Shown here in pieces: positions 37,370 through 46,700 of a DNA stretch of 51,436 nt; the stretch's first letter is position 1, and each line of letters begins with the position of its first letter. The notes beneath the pieces are model-generated. The model saw nothing but the letters and a program-made list of their open reading frames with translations, did no database searches and was not told the origin of the DNA. The stretch is taken from NCBI GenBank assembly GCA_035716005.1, contig DASTKG010000093.1:1-51436 (forward strand). Direction: 5' to 3'. Both the position numbers and the translations under genes were made by a program. This DNA is from SZUA-252 sp035716005 (GTDB lineage Bacteria > Eisenbacteria > RBG-16-71-46 > SZUA-252).

Positions 37370-38835
37370 GCGTCACGCACGATCCGATCCGATTCTGGGC
37401 CGTCCTCCAGCCCGGGCGGATGGCCCTGAAGAGCGAGCGGCACGAGTGGAGCTACGCCGAGCTGGAAGCCGCCGTCGCCGCGGCGAGCCAAGCGCTCCTC
37501 GCCCGCGGACTCGGCGCCGGGGAGCACGTGGCCCTCGAGTTTCCGCCCGAGGAGGGGGCGCTCCTCGCCATCACCCTTCACGCCGCGCACCGGCTGGGGC
37601 TCCTTCCGGTCCTCATCCCGAGCAACGCGACGCAGGCCGAACGCGAACTCCTTCGCGCCAAGGCCCAGACCGATTTCATCCTCACCGCCGAGGGAATCGC
37701 GAAGCCCGCGGCCGCCGCCGCTGCCGCCGATGCGGCGATCGCCGACGACGGCGCGCCCCCCCTTCGCCGGCTCGACGCGCCGGCCGCCGTGGTCTTCACG
37801 TCGGGCACGTCCGCCTCGCCGCGCGCCGCCGTCCTCACGCACGGGAATCTTCTCTGGAGCGCCGTCGCGTCGGGGCGGAATCTCGGCGTCGTCGAGGGGG
37901 ATCGGTGGCTCTGCTGCATGCCCCTCCACCACGTGGGGGGCCTTTCGATCGTCACGCGCTGCGCCGCGTACGGCATCGCGGCGGCGTTCCACGCGCGATT
38001 CGACGCCGACGCCGTGAACCACGCCATCGACCACGAGGGGATCACGCTTCTCTCGCTCGTCCCCACGATGCTCTCGCGACTCCTGAAGGCGCGAGGCGGA
38101 CGCCCTTTCCCGTCGCGGTTTCGCGCGGCCCTCATCGGCGGCGGCCCCGTCGCGCCGGCGCTCCTCGAGGAGGCGGCCGCGCTGCGCCTTCCGGCGCTTC
38201 CGACCTACGGGCTGACCGAGGCGACGTCGCAGGTGACGACGCTCTCCCCGCGGGAGTGGCCCGCCGGACTCGCGAGCGCGGGACGTCCCCTCCCCTTCGT
38301 CCGCGTCGAGATCCGCGACGAATCGGACCGGGCGCTGCCGCCGGGCGAGGAGGGAGAGATCGTCGTGCGCGGCCCGATCGTCATGGCGGGCTATCTCGGC
38401 GAGCCGGAGGCGACCGCGGAGGAGCTGCGCGGGCGCTGGCTCCGCACGGGCGACACCGGAACGTGGGACGAGGAGGGACGGCTCGTGGTGCTCGACCGCC
38501 GCGCCGACCGCATCGTCACGGGAGGAGAGAACGTCTCGCCGGCCGAAGTGGAGCGCGTGCTCGCCACGCACCCGGGCGTGGCCGACGTCTGCGTCGTCGG
38601 GCTCCCCTCCAGCGAATGGGGCCAGGAGGTGGCCGCGCTGATCGAGGTGAAGCCGGGGGTCGCGGTCACCATGGAGGGGCTCCGCGCGCACGCGGCGGCG
38701 ACGCTCGCGTCCTTCAAGCTCCCCCGCCACGTGATGATCGTCTCCGCGCTGCCGCGGAGCGCCGGCGGAAAGCTCCTACGTCGCGTCGCTCGAGAGCGAT
38801 TCCTGGACGAGGTGGCGAAGCAGAAACACCCGTAG
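37366..38835 (+). CDS. menE: o-Succinylbenzoate-CoA ligase MenE
   Basis: This 489-residue ANL-superfamily AMP-forming ligase activates o-succinylbenzoate. It has 'VVFTSGTSASPRAAVLTHGNL' (P-loop), 'PTYGLTEATSQV', 'GRWLRTGDTGTWDEEGRL', 'DRIVTGGENVSPAEVE' and the C-terminal lysine 'SAGGKLLRR'. ATG overlaps menC. Its last 60 bp run antisense to the end of menI. Confidence 0.94.
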   Translation: MSVTHDPIRFWAVLQPGRMALKSERHEWSYAELEAAVAAASQALLARGLGAGEHVALEFPPEEGALLAITLHAAHRLGLLPVLIPSNATQAERELLRAKAQTDFILTAEGIAKPAAAAAAADAAIADDGAPPLRRLDAPAAVVFTSGTSASPRAAVLTHGNLLWSAVASGRNLGVVEGDRWLCCMPLHHVGGLSIVTRCAAYGIAAAFHARFDADAVNHAIDHEGITLLSLVPTMLSRLLKARGGRPFPSRFRAALIGGGPVAPALLEEAAALRLPALPTYGLTEATSQVTTLSPREWPAGLASAGRPLPFVRVEIRDESDRALPPGEEGEIVVRGPIVMAGYLGEPEATAEELRGRWLRTGDTGTWDEEGRLVVLDRRADRIVTGGENVSPAEVERVLATHPGVADVCVVGLPSSEWGQEVAALIEVKPGVAVTMEGLRAHAAATLASFKLPRHVMIVSALPRSAGGKLLRRVARERFLDEVAKQKHP

Positions 38836-39225
38836 ATCCTCGGGAATGGGGGCGGGCTTCAGACGCCCCTCCGCTTCCCGGGTCGCGAAGGCGTGCACGG
38901 TTCTCGCCGTGACGCGGCCGTCGCCGGGGCCGCCGGGCCCCGTCACCCCGTAGCGCAGCTCGAACGACGCGCGCCCCACCTTCACGACCTCGATCGTCAC
39001 CGTGATGGTGTCGCCGTGGCGGATCGGCGCCCGGTAGTCGGCCTCGCTGTGGACGATCGGCACGAGCCAGGGCGCCCCCGTGAAGAAGTACGCCCGGTCG
39101 ACGCCGGCGGAGACCCAGAATTCCTCGTAGGCGACGTGGAGGTAGTCGTAGATGCGCCCGTAGAAGAGGACGCCGGCCCCGTCGACGTCCTGAAAGCGCA
39201 CGGGGGTCGTGTGGGAGAAGCTCAC
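38776..39225 (-). CDS. menI: 1,4-dihydroxy-2-naphthoyl-CoA thioesterase (hotdog fold)
   Basis: This 149-residue 4HBT/YbgC-type hotdog thioesterase has 'FQDVDGAGVLFYGRIYDYLHVAYEEFW', with the catalytic Asp early in the fold, and 'ADYRAPIRHGDTITVTIEV'. In this cluster the DHNA-CoA hydrolase role is the best fit. GTG at 39225 overlaps the ubiE stop as GTGA. The C-terminus overlaps menE by 60 bp in the opposite direction. Confidence 0.85.
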   Translation of the reverse strand: MSFSHTTPVRFQDVDGAGVLFYGRIYDYLHVAYEEFWVSAGVDRAYFFTGAPWLVPIVHSEADYRAPIRHGDTITVTIEVVKVGRASFELRYGVTGPGGPGDGRVTARTVHAFATREAEGRLKPAPIPEDLRVFLLRHLVQESLSSDAT

Positions 39226-39956
39226 CGCATCCCTCTCGCGCCCGCTCCCGCGTCGCCGCCCGGCGGGGCCACGCGCCCCACGTAGACGAAGGCGACCCCG
39301 CCGGTGAGGGACTGCACGGTCACCTCCTCGAAGAGATGCGTGCCCCGCATCATCGCGGTGAAGGCGTCGCCCGCCGGAAATCGCGAGGCGGTGCGGTCGA
39401 GGTACTCGTAGGCCGCGCGGTCGCCGGAGAGCCATCCCCCGACCCAGGGGAGGACCCGCCGGCTGTAGAAGCGGTAGAGCGGGCCGAAGAGCGCGCCGCC
39501 CGGCTGGCCGAACTCGAGCACGACCACGTTCCCGCCGGGACGCACCACGCGCGCCAGTTCCCGAACGCCGCGAGCCGGATCGTCGACGTTCCGGATTCCG
39601 AAGGCGATCGAGGCGATGTCGAAGGTGTCGTCGTCGTACGGGAGCGCGAGGACGTCGGCCACCTCGAAGCGGACGTCGAGCCCCGCGCGGGCCGCCTTCG
39701 CGGGCGCGTAGGCGAGCATCTCCTCGCAGAAGTCGGTGCCGACCACCTCGCCGGCCACGCCCACGACGCGGCGGAACTCGAGCGCCAGGTCTCCCGTGCC
39801 GGTGGCGCAGTCGAGGACCCGGTCCCCCGTCGTCGCGCCGCTGCGGGCGACGGCGGCGCGGCGCCAGCGGTGGTGGAGGCCGAACGAGAGCACCTGGTTC
39901 GCGCGGTCGTAACTCCGCGCGATGGAGGCGAACATGCTCCGGACGTTGGCGCTCAT
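39222..39956 (-). CDS. ubiE: Demethylmenaquinone methyltransferase
   Basis: This 244-residue SAM-dependent methyltransferase has the SAM motif 'VLDCATGTGDLALEF', then 'GTDFCEEMLAYAP' and 'FDIASIAFGIRNVDDP', the classical UbiE/MenG signatures. It performs the last step of menaquinone synthesis (menG role). ATG at 39956 is chosen because an extended -10 (TGnTATGCT) ends 7 nt before it. It shares a promoter region with divergent ispG and an operon with menI. Confidence 0.94.
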   Translation of the reverse strand: MSANVRSMFASIARSYDRANQVLSFGLHHRWRRAAVARSGATTGDRVLDCATGTGDLALEFRRVVGVAGEVVGTDFCEEMLAYAPAKAARAGLDVRFEVADVLALPYDDDTFDIASIAFGIRNVDDPARGVRELARVVRPGGNVVVLEFGQPGGALFGPLYRFYSRRVLPWVGGWLSGDRAAYEYLDRTASRFPAGDAFTAMMRGTHLFEEVTVQSLTGGVAFVYVGRVAPPGGDAGAGARGMR

Positions 39957-39963
39957 GGCGCCG

Positions 39964-39972
39964 AGCATACCA
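39964..39972 (-). promoter_or_regulatory. Extended -10 promoter of ubiE-menI (leaderless type)
   Basis: TGGTATGCT is a TGn-extended -10 ending 7 nt before the ATG at 39956. The -35 is weak, as often seen with extended -10 promoters. Confidence 0.55.
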
Positions 39973-39989
39973 CGGCCGTCCGGCACGGT

Positions 39990-40018
39990 TTGACCGCACG
40001 CCCGGCAGTCGTTAGACT
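39990..40018 (+). promoter_or_regulatory. Promoter of ispG (leaderless type)
   Basis: TTGACC (39990-39995), a 17-nt spacer and TAGACT (40013-40018). The -10 ends 7 nt before the ATG at 40026, placing the start point at or next to the A of ATG. Confidence 0.7.
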
Positions 40019-40025
40019 CGTCCCC

Positions 40026-41285
40026 ATGCCCGTCATCTCCATGTCGCTCAAGAACTCGGACGAACGGCCGCGCCGCCGCTCCACCGCCGTCGCGGTCGGA
40101 GGCGTCACGATCGGGGGCGGGCGACCGGTCGTCGTCCAGTCGATGACGAACACCGACACGGCCGACGCGCGCGGGACCGCCGACCAGGTGATCGCGCTCG
40201 CCGCCGCCGGCTCCGAGATCGTCCGCGTCACCGTGAACACGCCGGAGGCCGCCGCGGCGGTCCCCGAGATGAAGGCGCGCGTCCGGGACGCGGGGTACCC
40301 GACGCCGATCGTCGGCGACTTCCACTTCAGCGGGCACCTCCTTCTCCACGAGTTCCCCGCCTGCGCCCAGGCGCTCGACAAGTACCGCATCAACCCCGGG
40401 AACGTCGGCGCCGGGAAGCGCCACGACGAGCACTTCAAGAAGATCATCGAGGCGGCGGTCGCGAATCGGAAGCCGGTGCGGATCGGCGTCAACTGGGGAT
40501 CCCTCGATCGCGAGCTCCTCACGTCGCTCATGGACGAGAACGCGCGCCGCGCCGCGCCCCGGCCCGATCGCGAGGTCACTCTCGACGCCATGTTCCAGAG
40601 CGCCGTCCGGTCGGCGGCCCTGGCCGAGGAGTTCGGCCAGCCGCACGACGCCATCGTCCTCTCGGCCAAGGTGTCGGGCGTGCGCGATCTCCTCGACATC
40701 TACCGGCGCCTCGCGGCCGAGACCGACTACGCGCTCCATCTCGGCCTGACCGAGGCCGGCATGGGGATGAAGGGGCTCGTCGCCTCCACGGCGGGGCTCT
40801 CCACGCTGCTTCTCGAAGGAATCGGCGACACGATCCGCGTGAGCCTCACACCGACGCCGGGCGGCGACCGGCGCGAGGAGGTCTACGCCTGCCAGCAGAT
40901 TCTCCAGTCGTGCGAGCTCCGCGCGTTCCAGCCGCAGGTCACCTCCTGCCCGGGCTGCGGCCGCACGACCTCCTCCTTCTTCCAGGAGCTGGCCGAGCGC
41001 GTGAACGATCACCTCCGCGAGCGGATGCCCGCGTGGCGGACGCGCTTTCCCGGCGTGGAGGAGCTGCGCGTGGCGGTGATGGGATGCGTCGTGAACGGAC
41101 CGGGCGAATCGCGCCATGCCCACATCGGCATCTCGCTCCCGGGCACGGGCGAGAATCCGAAAGCGCCGGTCTTCGTGGACGGCGAGATGACGACGACGCT
41201 CCAGGGGCCGAGGCTGGCCGAGGAGTTCCTGGCGTTGGTGGACGAGTACGTCGAAAGCCGCTTCGGAGCGGCCGCGCGCTCCTGA
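40026..41285 (+). CDS. ispG: 4-hydroxy-3-methylbut-2-en-1-yl diphosphate synthase
   Basis: This 419-residue [4Fe-4S] enzyme of the MEP isoprenoid pathway has 'RPVVVQSMTNTDTADARGTADQVIALAAAGSEIVRVTV' in family order. The cluster cysteines are in 'TSCPGCGRTT' and 'VMGCVVNGPGE'. It provides isoprenoid precursors, including those used by MenA and CtaB nearby. ATG at 40026 is set by the promoter; translation further upstream overlaps divergent ubiE. Confidence 0.95.
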   Translation: MPVISMSLKNSDERPRRRSTAVAVGGVTIGGGRPVVVQSMTNTDTADARGTADQVIALAAAGSEIVRVTVNTPEAAAAVPEMKARVRDAGYPTPIVGDFHFSGHLLLHEFPACAQALDKYRINPGNVGAGKRHDEHFKKIIEAAVANRKPVRIGVNWGSLDRELLTSLMDENARRAAPRPDREVTLDAMFQSAVRSAALAEEFGQPHDAIVLSAKVSGVRDLLDIYRRLAAETDYALHLGLTEAGMGMKGLVASTAGLSTLLLEGIGDTIRVSLTPTPGGDRREEVYACQQILQSCELRAFQPQVTSCPGCGRTTSSFFQELAERVNDHLRERMPAWRTRFPGVEELRVAVMGCVVNGPGESRHAHIGISLPGTGENPKAPVFVDGEMTTTLQGPRLAEEFLALVDEYVESRFGAAARS

Positions 41286-41298
41286 GTTCGAAGCCCCG

Positions 41299-42291
41299 CT
41301 AGCGGATCTTCCTCGCCGTTCCCATCGAGGACTCATCGTCGTCCGCGATTCCGACGGCGTCGCTCGCCCTCCGCTTCATCCCGGCGCCGCTCTTGTCGGA
41401 CGAATCGCCGCGCCGCCCCGTGATCACCGACCAGGGCCGCTGCGCTTCCTGGACCGCGAGGGCCAGCGTCACCTGGAACTCGCCGAGCCGGTTCATGTCC
41501 TTCAAGTAGGCGCGATACCGGTGGACGAACCACCACGCGATGAAGATCTCGAGATAGACGACGCCGAGCAGGGCGAGGTGGATGCGCGCCAGGACGGTGA
41601 TCGAGACCGAGAGAACGAGGCAGTAGAGCGCTTCGACCATCGCCGGGACCTGGAACGATCCCCAGTTGGGCGACTCGCGCCCATGCTCGACGCGGAGCAC
41701 GATGCTTCGAAGGAGGAGCATCGTCATGCTGGCCGCCGTGGCGATCATCACTTCCAGCGCGGCGCGCGGCGCGGGCTGCAGGAGATAGTCGCTGGGCCGC
41801 GGCGAGAGGTCGAAGACGAGCGAGAAGCCGCCGTAGGCGATGACGGCGAGCGAGAGCTGCGTGATGAGTCGGTAGCCGCGCGTGCCGGCCACGATTCCCG
41901 CGAGGAGGACCGCGTAGGCGATGCTGAGAACGAGGGCCGCCGGCGGCATGAGGAACATTCCCGAGAGGAAGAACGCGGGCCCGAGCGAATAGGTGCGCCA
42001 GGTGCGCTCCTTCGAGGGGACGAGGATCGGCCAGACGAAGAGCGCCGCCGCGCTGGTCGCGAAGAGCGAGGCCACGAGCCAGACGTTCGGCGTGCCGCGA
42101 AATTCGTGCGCCGCTCGGGCCGCCACGACGAGCGCCAGGACGGCGAGCGTGAGGCGCGTGGCGACGAGTGAGCTGTAGCGCCGGATGTCCAGTCGGTCTC
42201 CTCCTCCACGGGCTGGTCTCGGGCCCGTCTTGGAGTTATCGGCGGATTCACGTCCCCTCTTTACGGGCGCCCCCGGGCGCGGTGGCCGCAT
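41299..42291 (-). CDS. Multi-pass membrane protein of unknown function
   Basis: This membrane protein has about seven to eight hydrophobic segments ('LTLAVLALVVAARAAHEF', 'LVASLFATSAAALFVWPIL', 'LALLGVVYLEIFIAWWFV') and a polar C-terminal tail, 'GRRGDSSDKSGAGMKRR...', suggesting a cytoplasmic end. No family is recognised; it resembles integral sensory domains (MASE-like) without an attached output domain. The start is unclear. ATG at 42291 is listed, but the first 30 or so residues are Pro/Arg/Gly-rich. A strong GGAGGAGGAG site lies 5 nt before an in-frame CTG at 42190-42192, which may be the real start. It converges with ispG with a 13-bp gap. Confidence 0.6.
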   Translation of the reverse strand: MRPPRPGAPVKRGRESADNSKTGPRPARGGGDRLDIRRYSSLVATRLTLAVLALVVAARAAHEFRGTPNVWLVASLFATSAAALFVWPILVPSKERTWRTYSLGPAFFLSGMFLMPPAALVLSIAYAVLLAGIVAGTRGYRLITQLSLAVIAYGGFSLVFDLSPRPSDYLLQPAPRAALEVMIATAASMTMLLLRSIVLRVEHGRESPNWGSFQVPAMVEALYCLVLSVSITVLARIHLALLGVVYLEIFIAWWFVHRYRAYLKDMNRLGEFQVTLALAVQEAQRPWSVITGRRGDSSDKSGAGMKRRASDAVGIADDDESSMGTARKIR

Positions 42292-42347
42292 CGAGCCAGG
42301 CGAATTGCCGCTCAAGCTTTCCAAGTCCGTTGCCGATCTCTTGTTGC

Positions 42348-42788
42348 GTGACGGTCGACCGGTACAAACCCCTCTCCGACGCCTCGTCGGACGTCTCCTC
42401 CCTCGTCGGCCGGCTCGACGCGTTGGAGCGCGAGAATCGCCGCTGGAAGCGGGGCGTGCTCCTCGCCGCGACCGCGTTCGCGGCGGCCGCGATCCTCGGC
42501 ATGGCTCCGCCCCCGACCCGGACGCTCGATCTCGAGGTGCTTCGGATCGTCGACGCGCGCGGCAAGGCCCGCGCGGTGCTCGCCATGGGAGACGAAGGGC
42601 CGGCGCTCTCGTTCTTCGACGAGAAGGGGCGGCTCCGCGCGAATCTCGGCGTCGCGAAGGAGGGGCCCTCGCTCGACCTCCTCGACACGGCCGAATCGCC
42701 GCGCGCCCAGCTCACGGTGGACGGGAAGCAGGATCCGCACCTCGACTTCATCGACGGCAAGGGCGTGAGCGTCTCACTCCGCCCGTAG
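42348..42788 (+). CDS. Small membrane-anchored protein with repeated beta-strand pattern
   Basis: This 146-residue protein begins with a coiled-coil-like segment (about residues 8-32, 'VSSLVGRLDALERENRRW'), then one membrane helix, 'GVLLAATAFAAAAILGMA'. A soluble domain follows with repeats of the form 'L.V.RIVDARGKARAVLAMGDEGP', 'LSFFDEKGRLRANLGVAKEGPS' and 'LDLLDTAESPRAQLTVDGKQDPH', about 22-26 residues each. It probably forms a short beta-repeat structure outside the membrane. No function is known. GTG at 42348 is favoured because upstream codons look non-coding; no clear ribosome-binding site precedes it. Confidence 0.6.
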   Translation: MTVDRYKPLSDASSDVSSLVGRLDALERENRRWKRGVLLAATAFAAAAILGMAPPPTRTLDLEVLRIVDARGKARAVLAMGDEGPALSFFDEKGRLRANLGVAKEGPSLDLLDTAESPRAQLTVDGKQDPHLDFIDGKGVSVSLRP

Positions 42789-42840
42789 CGCCCCGCGGCC
42801 CGAGCGCCGCCGATCGCGCCGCGCCCGAGCGGCGATCGTG

Positions 42841-42846
42841 TATCCT
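42841..42846 (+). promoter_or_regulatory. Possible -10 element of the EamA gene
   Basis: TATCCT ends 8 nt before the ATG at 42855. No good -35 was seen, so this is a weak call based on its spacing. Confidence 0.3.
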
Positions 42847-42854
42847 GCTCGCCG

Positions 42855-43766
42855 ATGCGCACCCTCCCCCCCGACGCGCCCGAGCCGCATTCGATCCGCC
42901 ATCTCGGCGCCTTCGCCGGCACCTGCGTCGTCTGGGGCAGCACCTTCCTCGCCATCCGCTTCGGGAACGACACCGTGCCGCCGCTCTGGGCGGCGACGCT
43001 CCGCCTTCTCCTGGCGGGCTCGCTCCTCGTGGCGATCGCGGCGATTCGGCGCGTTCCCTACCCCGCCGGCGCGTCGCTGAAGGGCGCGGTCAGCTTCGGC
43101 TTCCTGAACCTCGGACTGAACTTCGCGCTCCTCTACTGGGGCGAGGTGCGCGTCTCGAGCGGCACGGCCGCGCTCATCTTCGCCACGCTTCCGATCATGA
43201 CCGGCGTCGTCGCGTGGCTCTTCGGAGTCCACGCCCTCGATCCGGTGAAGATGGTCTCGGCCTTCGTGGGATTCGGCGGGGTCGCGCTCATCTTCGCCGG
43301 AGAGGTCTCGCTCGGCGCGCCGACGGCCGCGATCGGCGCCATCCTCCTCTCGGCGCTCCTGGCTTCGATCTCGAGCGTCATCCTCAAGAAGCTCCCCTCC
43401 GCCTCCCCGATCACGACGAACGCCGTCGCCTGCTTCGTCGGCGCCGCCGTCTGCTTCGCGGGAAGCCTCTTCCTCGGCGAACCGCACGCGCTCCCGCGCG
43501 GCGCGGCGGCCTGGTGGCCGATCGTCTACTTGGCGGTCGCGGGGAATCTGATCGCCTTCGTCCTCTACATCTGGCTCCTCGCCCGCTGGAGCGTGACGTC
43601 GCTCGCCACGAACTCGCTCATCACGCCCGTCATCGCCGTGACGCTCGGGGCGCTCACGCGCGGCGAGGCGCTGGGACGGTTCACCTATCTCGGGGGGTTG
43701 CTGGTGCTGGCGGGAGTGGCCGCCTCGCTCTTCCTTTCGAGGCGGACGGCGGGAACGCGGGCCTAG
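42855..43766 (+). CDS. EamA/DMT-family transporter
   Basis: This 303-residue protein contains ten hydrophobic segments in two EamA repeats. The first begins 'FAGTCVVWGSTFLAIRFG' and the second 'AIGAILLSALLASISSVILKKL'. The DMT family exports amino acids, nucleosides or drugs; the substrate is not predictable. It converges with the kinase gene with a 7-bp gap. Confidence 0.88.
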   Translation: MRTLPPDAPEPHSIRHLGAFAGTCVVWGSTFLAIRFGNDTVPPLWAATLRLLLAGSLLVAIAAIRRVPYPAGASLKGAVSFGFLNLGLNFALLYWGEVRVSSGTAALIFATLPIMTGVVAWLFGVHALDPVKMVSAFVGFGGVALIFAGEVSLGAPTAAIGAILLSALLASISSVILKKLPSASPITTNAVACFVGAAVCFAGSLFLGEPHALPRGAAAWWPIVYLAVAGNLIAFVLYIWLLARWSVTSLATNSLITPVIAVTLGALTRGEALGRFTYLGGLLVLAGVAASLFLSRRTAGTRA

Positions 43767-43773
43767 GGCCGCT

Positions 43774-46700
43774 TCAGCCGCGAAGGGTCTCTTCCATGAG
43801 GCGGACCACCTCGTCGGGGGTCAGCTTCTCCCCGCGCACGGAAGCCGCGGCGGCCTCGTCGGCGCCGAGCGCGGCGCGCGCCGGCTCGATCGAGCGCTCG
43901 AGCAGCGCGGTGTCGGGATCGGTTCGGGGCATGGCGATCGACTGACGCCACGCGCCTCCCGCGTGGGCGAGGAGGAGCGCCCGCTCCCACTGTCCGATGA
44001 GGGCCGCCAGGCCCGCGATGCTGTCCACCATGTCGACGAGACCGTTCGAGTCGCCGAGCGCCTGGAAGATTTCCAGAGCCTCCTTCAGCAACACTCTCGC
44101 CCGCGTGGCGTCCTGGCGCCGCGTCGCGACCTCGCCCAGCTGGCGGAGCGAGAAGCCGATGCCGTCCTTGTTGCCCAGCTCGCGCTGGATCGCCAGGCCC
44201 TGCTCCAGATGCCGCTGGGCGGCGTCGAGGTCTCCCTCGTGAAGCGCGATGTCGGTGAGCCCGTTCAGCGTATGGGCTTCCATCGCCGCGTTCCCCAGTT
44301 CGCGGTGGATTCCCAGAGCCTCCTCGAAGAGCCGGCGCGCCTCGTCGCTCCCGCCGCGCGACTGCGCCACGACCGCCAGGTTGTGAAGCGTCAGGGAGAG
44401 GCCGCGACGGTCCTCGATCTCGCGCCGGATCGCCAGCGATTCCTGATAGAGGCGCGCGGCGTTCTCGAGATCCCCGCGGGCGTTGGCCAGATTCCCCTGC
44501 TCGAAGAGCGCGCTGGCCTCGCCCACCTTGTCGTTGGCGCCTCGCGCCATCGGAAGACTCTCCGCGAGGTAGGCGTCGGCCGAGGCGAAGTCGCCCTGGC
44601 CCCTCGCCAGGACCGCGGACGCGTAGAGGGCCTTCGCTCGGTCGATCGTCGGCCCTTGGGAGTCGGGCAGGGCCAGCGCGTCGTGAAGGACCCTTCGCCC
44701 CTCCTCCCAGAAGCCCCGCGTCCACCAATAGCGCCAGATCGCGCCGGCCATGAGAAGCGCCCCGCCCGCGTCGGCGTTCACGATGTGATAACGCGTGGCG
44801 CGGCGGATGTTCTCGTGCTCGCGGTCGAGAAGCGCGAACCACTCGGCCTGATCCCGGCCCTGTAGCTCGGGCTCCGCCTGAAGCGCCAGCTTGAAGAAAT
44901 GGAGCGCGTGCCTCGCGTCCTGCGCCTCGGTCTCCTTCGCTTCCTTGAGCCGCTCGGCCGCGTAGTCGCGGATGGTCTCGAGGAGCGAATAGCGAGGCGA
45001 ATCCGCGGCCTCGCCCGGCACGACGAGCGACTTGTCGAGGAGCGGCCCGAGGGTGTCGAGAACGTCGAACGCCTCGAGACCGTTCCATGCGCAGACGGCC
45101 TCGGCCGTCTCGAGGGAAAAGCCGCCGGCGAAGACGCTGACGCGATTGAGGAGCTTCTTCTCCTGCTCGGAGAGCATCTCGTACGACCAGTCGACGGTGG
45201 CTCGGAGCGTCTGCTGGCGCGGGAGGGCCGTCCGGCTTCCTCCGGTCAGAAGCGCGAAGCGGTCCTTCAGGCGGGCCAGGATCTGCTCGACCGGAAGGAC
45301 CTTCACGCGCACGGCCGCCAGCTCGATGGCGAGCGGAATGCCGTCGAGGTGGTGGCAGACCTGGGCCACGGCGGACGCGTTCTTGTCCGTGAGCAGGAAG
45401 GCGGGCTGCACCGCCTGCGCGCGATCGACGAAGAGCCGGATCGCCTCGAAGCGGCCCGCGGCGTCCTTGCTCGTGATCGCCGAGGTTCGCGGATCGGGAA
45501 CCGAGAGGGTCGGGATCCGCCAGACGACCTCCCCGCCGAACGCGAGCGGCTCGCGGCTCGTCGCGAGGACGCGAACGTCGGCGGCGCGCGGGAGGATCTT
45601 GGAGAGAAGGAACGCCACCGCCGACGCCACCTGCTCGCAGTTGTCGAGGACGATGAGGGACTTCTTCCCCTGAAGGCTCGCGGCGATCGTGTCGGCGATC
45701 GGGATCCCCGGCTCCTCCTTGACGCCGATCGCGCGCGCCACCTGCTGGGGGACGAGCGTGGGATCGGAGAGCGCCTCGAACTCGGCCAGCCAGACGCCGT
45801 CCTTGAACTCGTGCTGGAGTTCCTTCGCCACCTGGATCGCCAGGCGCGTTTTCCCGCTCCCCCCGAATCCGAGGAGCGTGACGACGCGCGAGGTGCCGAG
45901 GAGCCGCTGCACCTCCGAGCGCTCGCGCGCGCGGCCGATGAACGACGTCATCGGCGTCGGGAGGTTGTTCGGAACGTCCACGGGCGAGGCCGTGAACGCG
46001 CCCGTGCCGCGTGTGAGCGTTCCGGTCCCCTCGCGCAGCGCCCGAAGGGCGTCGGCCAGCTCCCGCGATGACCCGTAGCGGTCGTCGCGCCGCTTCGCGA
46101 GGGCCCGCCCCAGGATCACGTCGAGATCGGCCGGCAACTCGGGTCGGATCACGGTCGGCGTCACGGGGGTCTTCGTGGCCACCGCGACCATCGTGTCGAG
46201 CGTGGTGCTCCCCTCGAAGGCCTGGCGTCCCGTCGCGGCCTCGTAGAGAGTCGCGCCGAGGGAGAAGACGTCGGCCCTTCCGTCGAGCGTCTCCCCGCGC
46301 GCCTGCTCGGGAGCCATGTAGGCGACGGTCCCCACGATCAGCCCGGACCCCGTCACGTTCGTGGCGGTCTGGGCGATCGTCTCGGTCGTGGCGGAGGCCA
46401 TTCGCTTCGCGATGCCGAAATCGAGGACCTTGGCGCCGGCCTGGGACGTGAGGAGGATGTTGGCCGGCTTGATGTCGCGATGGATGAGTCCGATGGCGTG
46501 CGCCGCCGCGAGCGCGTCCGCCACGTCGATGCCGACCCGCAGGAGCTCGGGGACGTCGAGGGGGCCGTCGTCGAGCCGCTCCTTGAGGCTCTTCCCCTCC
46601 ACGTACTCCATGACGATGAAGTCGGATCCCTCCGATTCGTCGACGGAATAGATGGTGACGATGTGGGGATGGGTGAGCGAGGCCGCGGCGCGGGCCTCGT

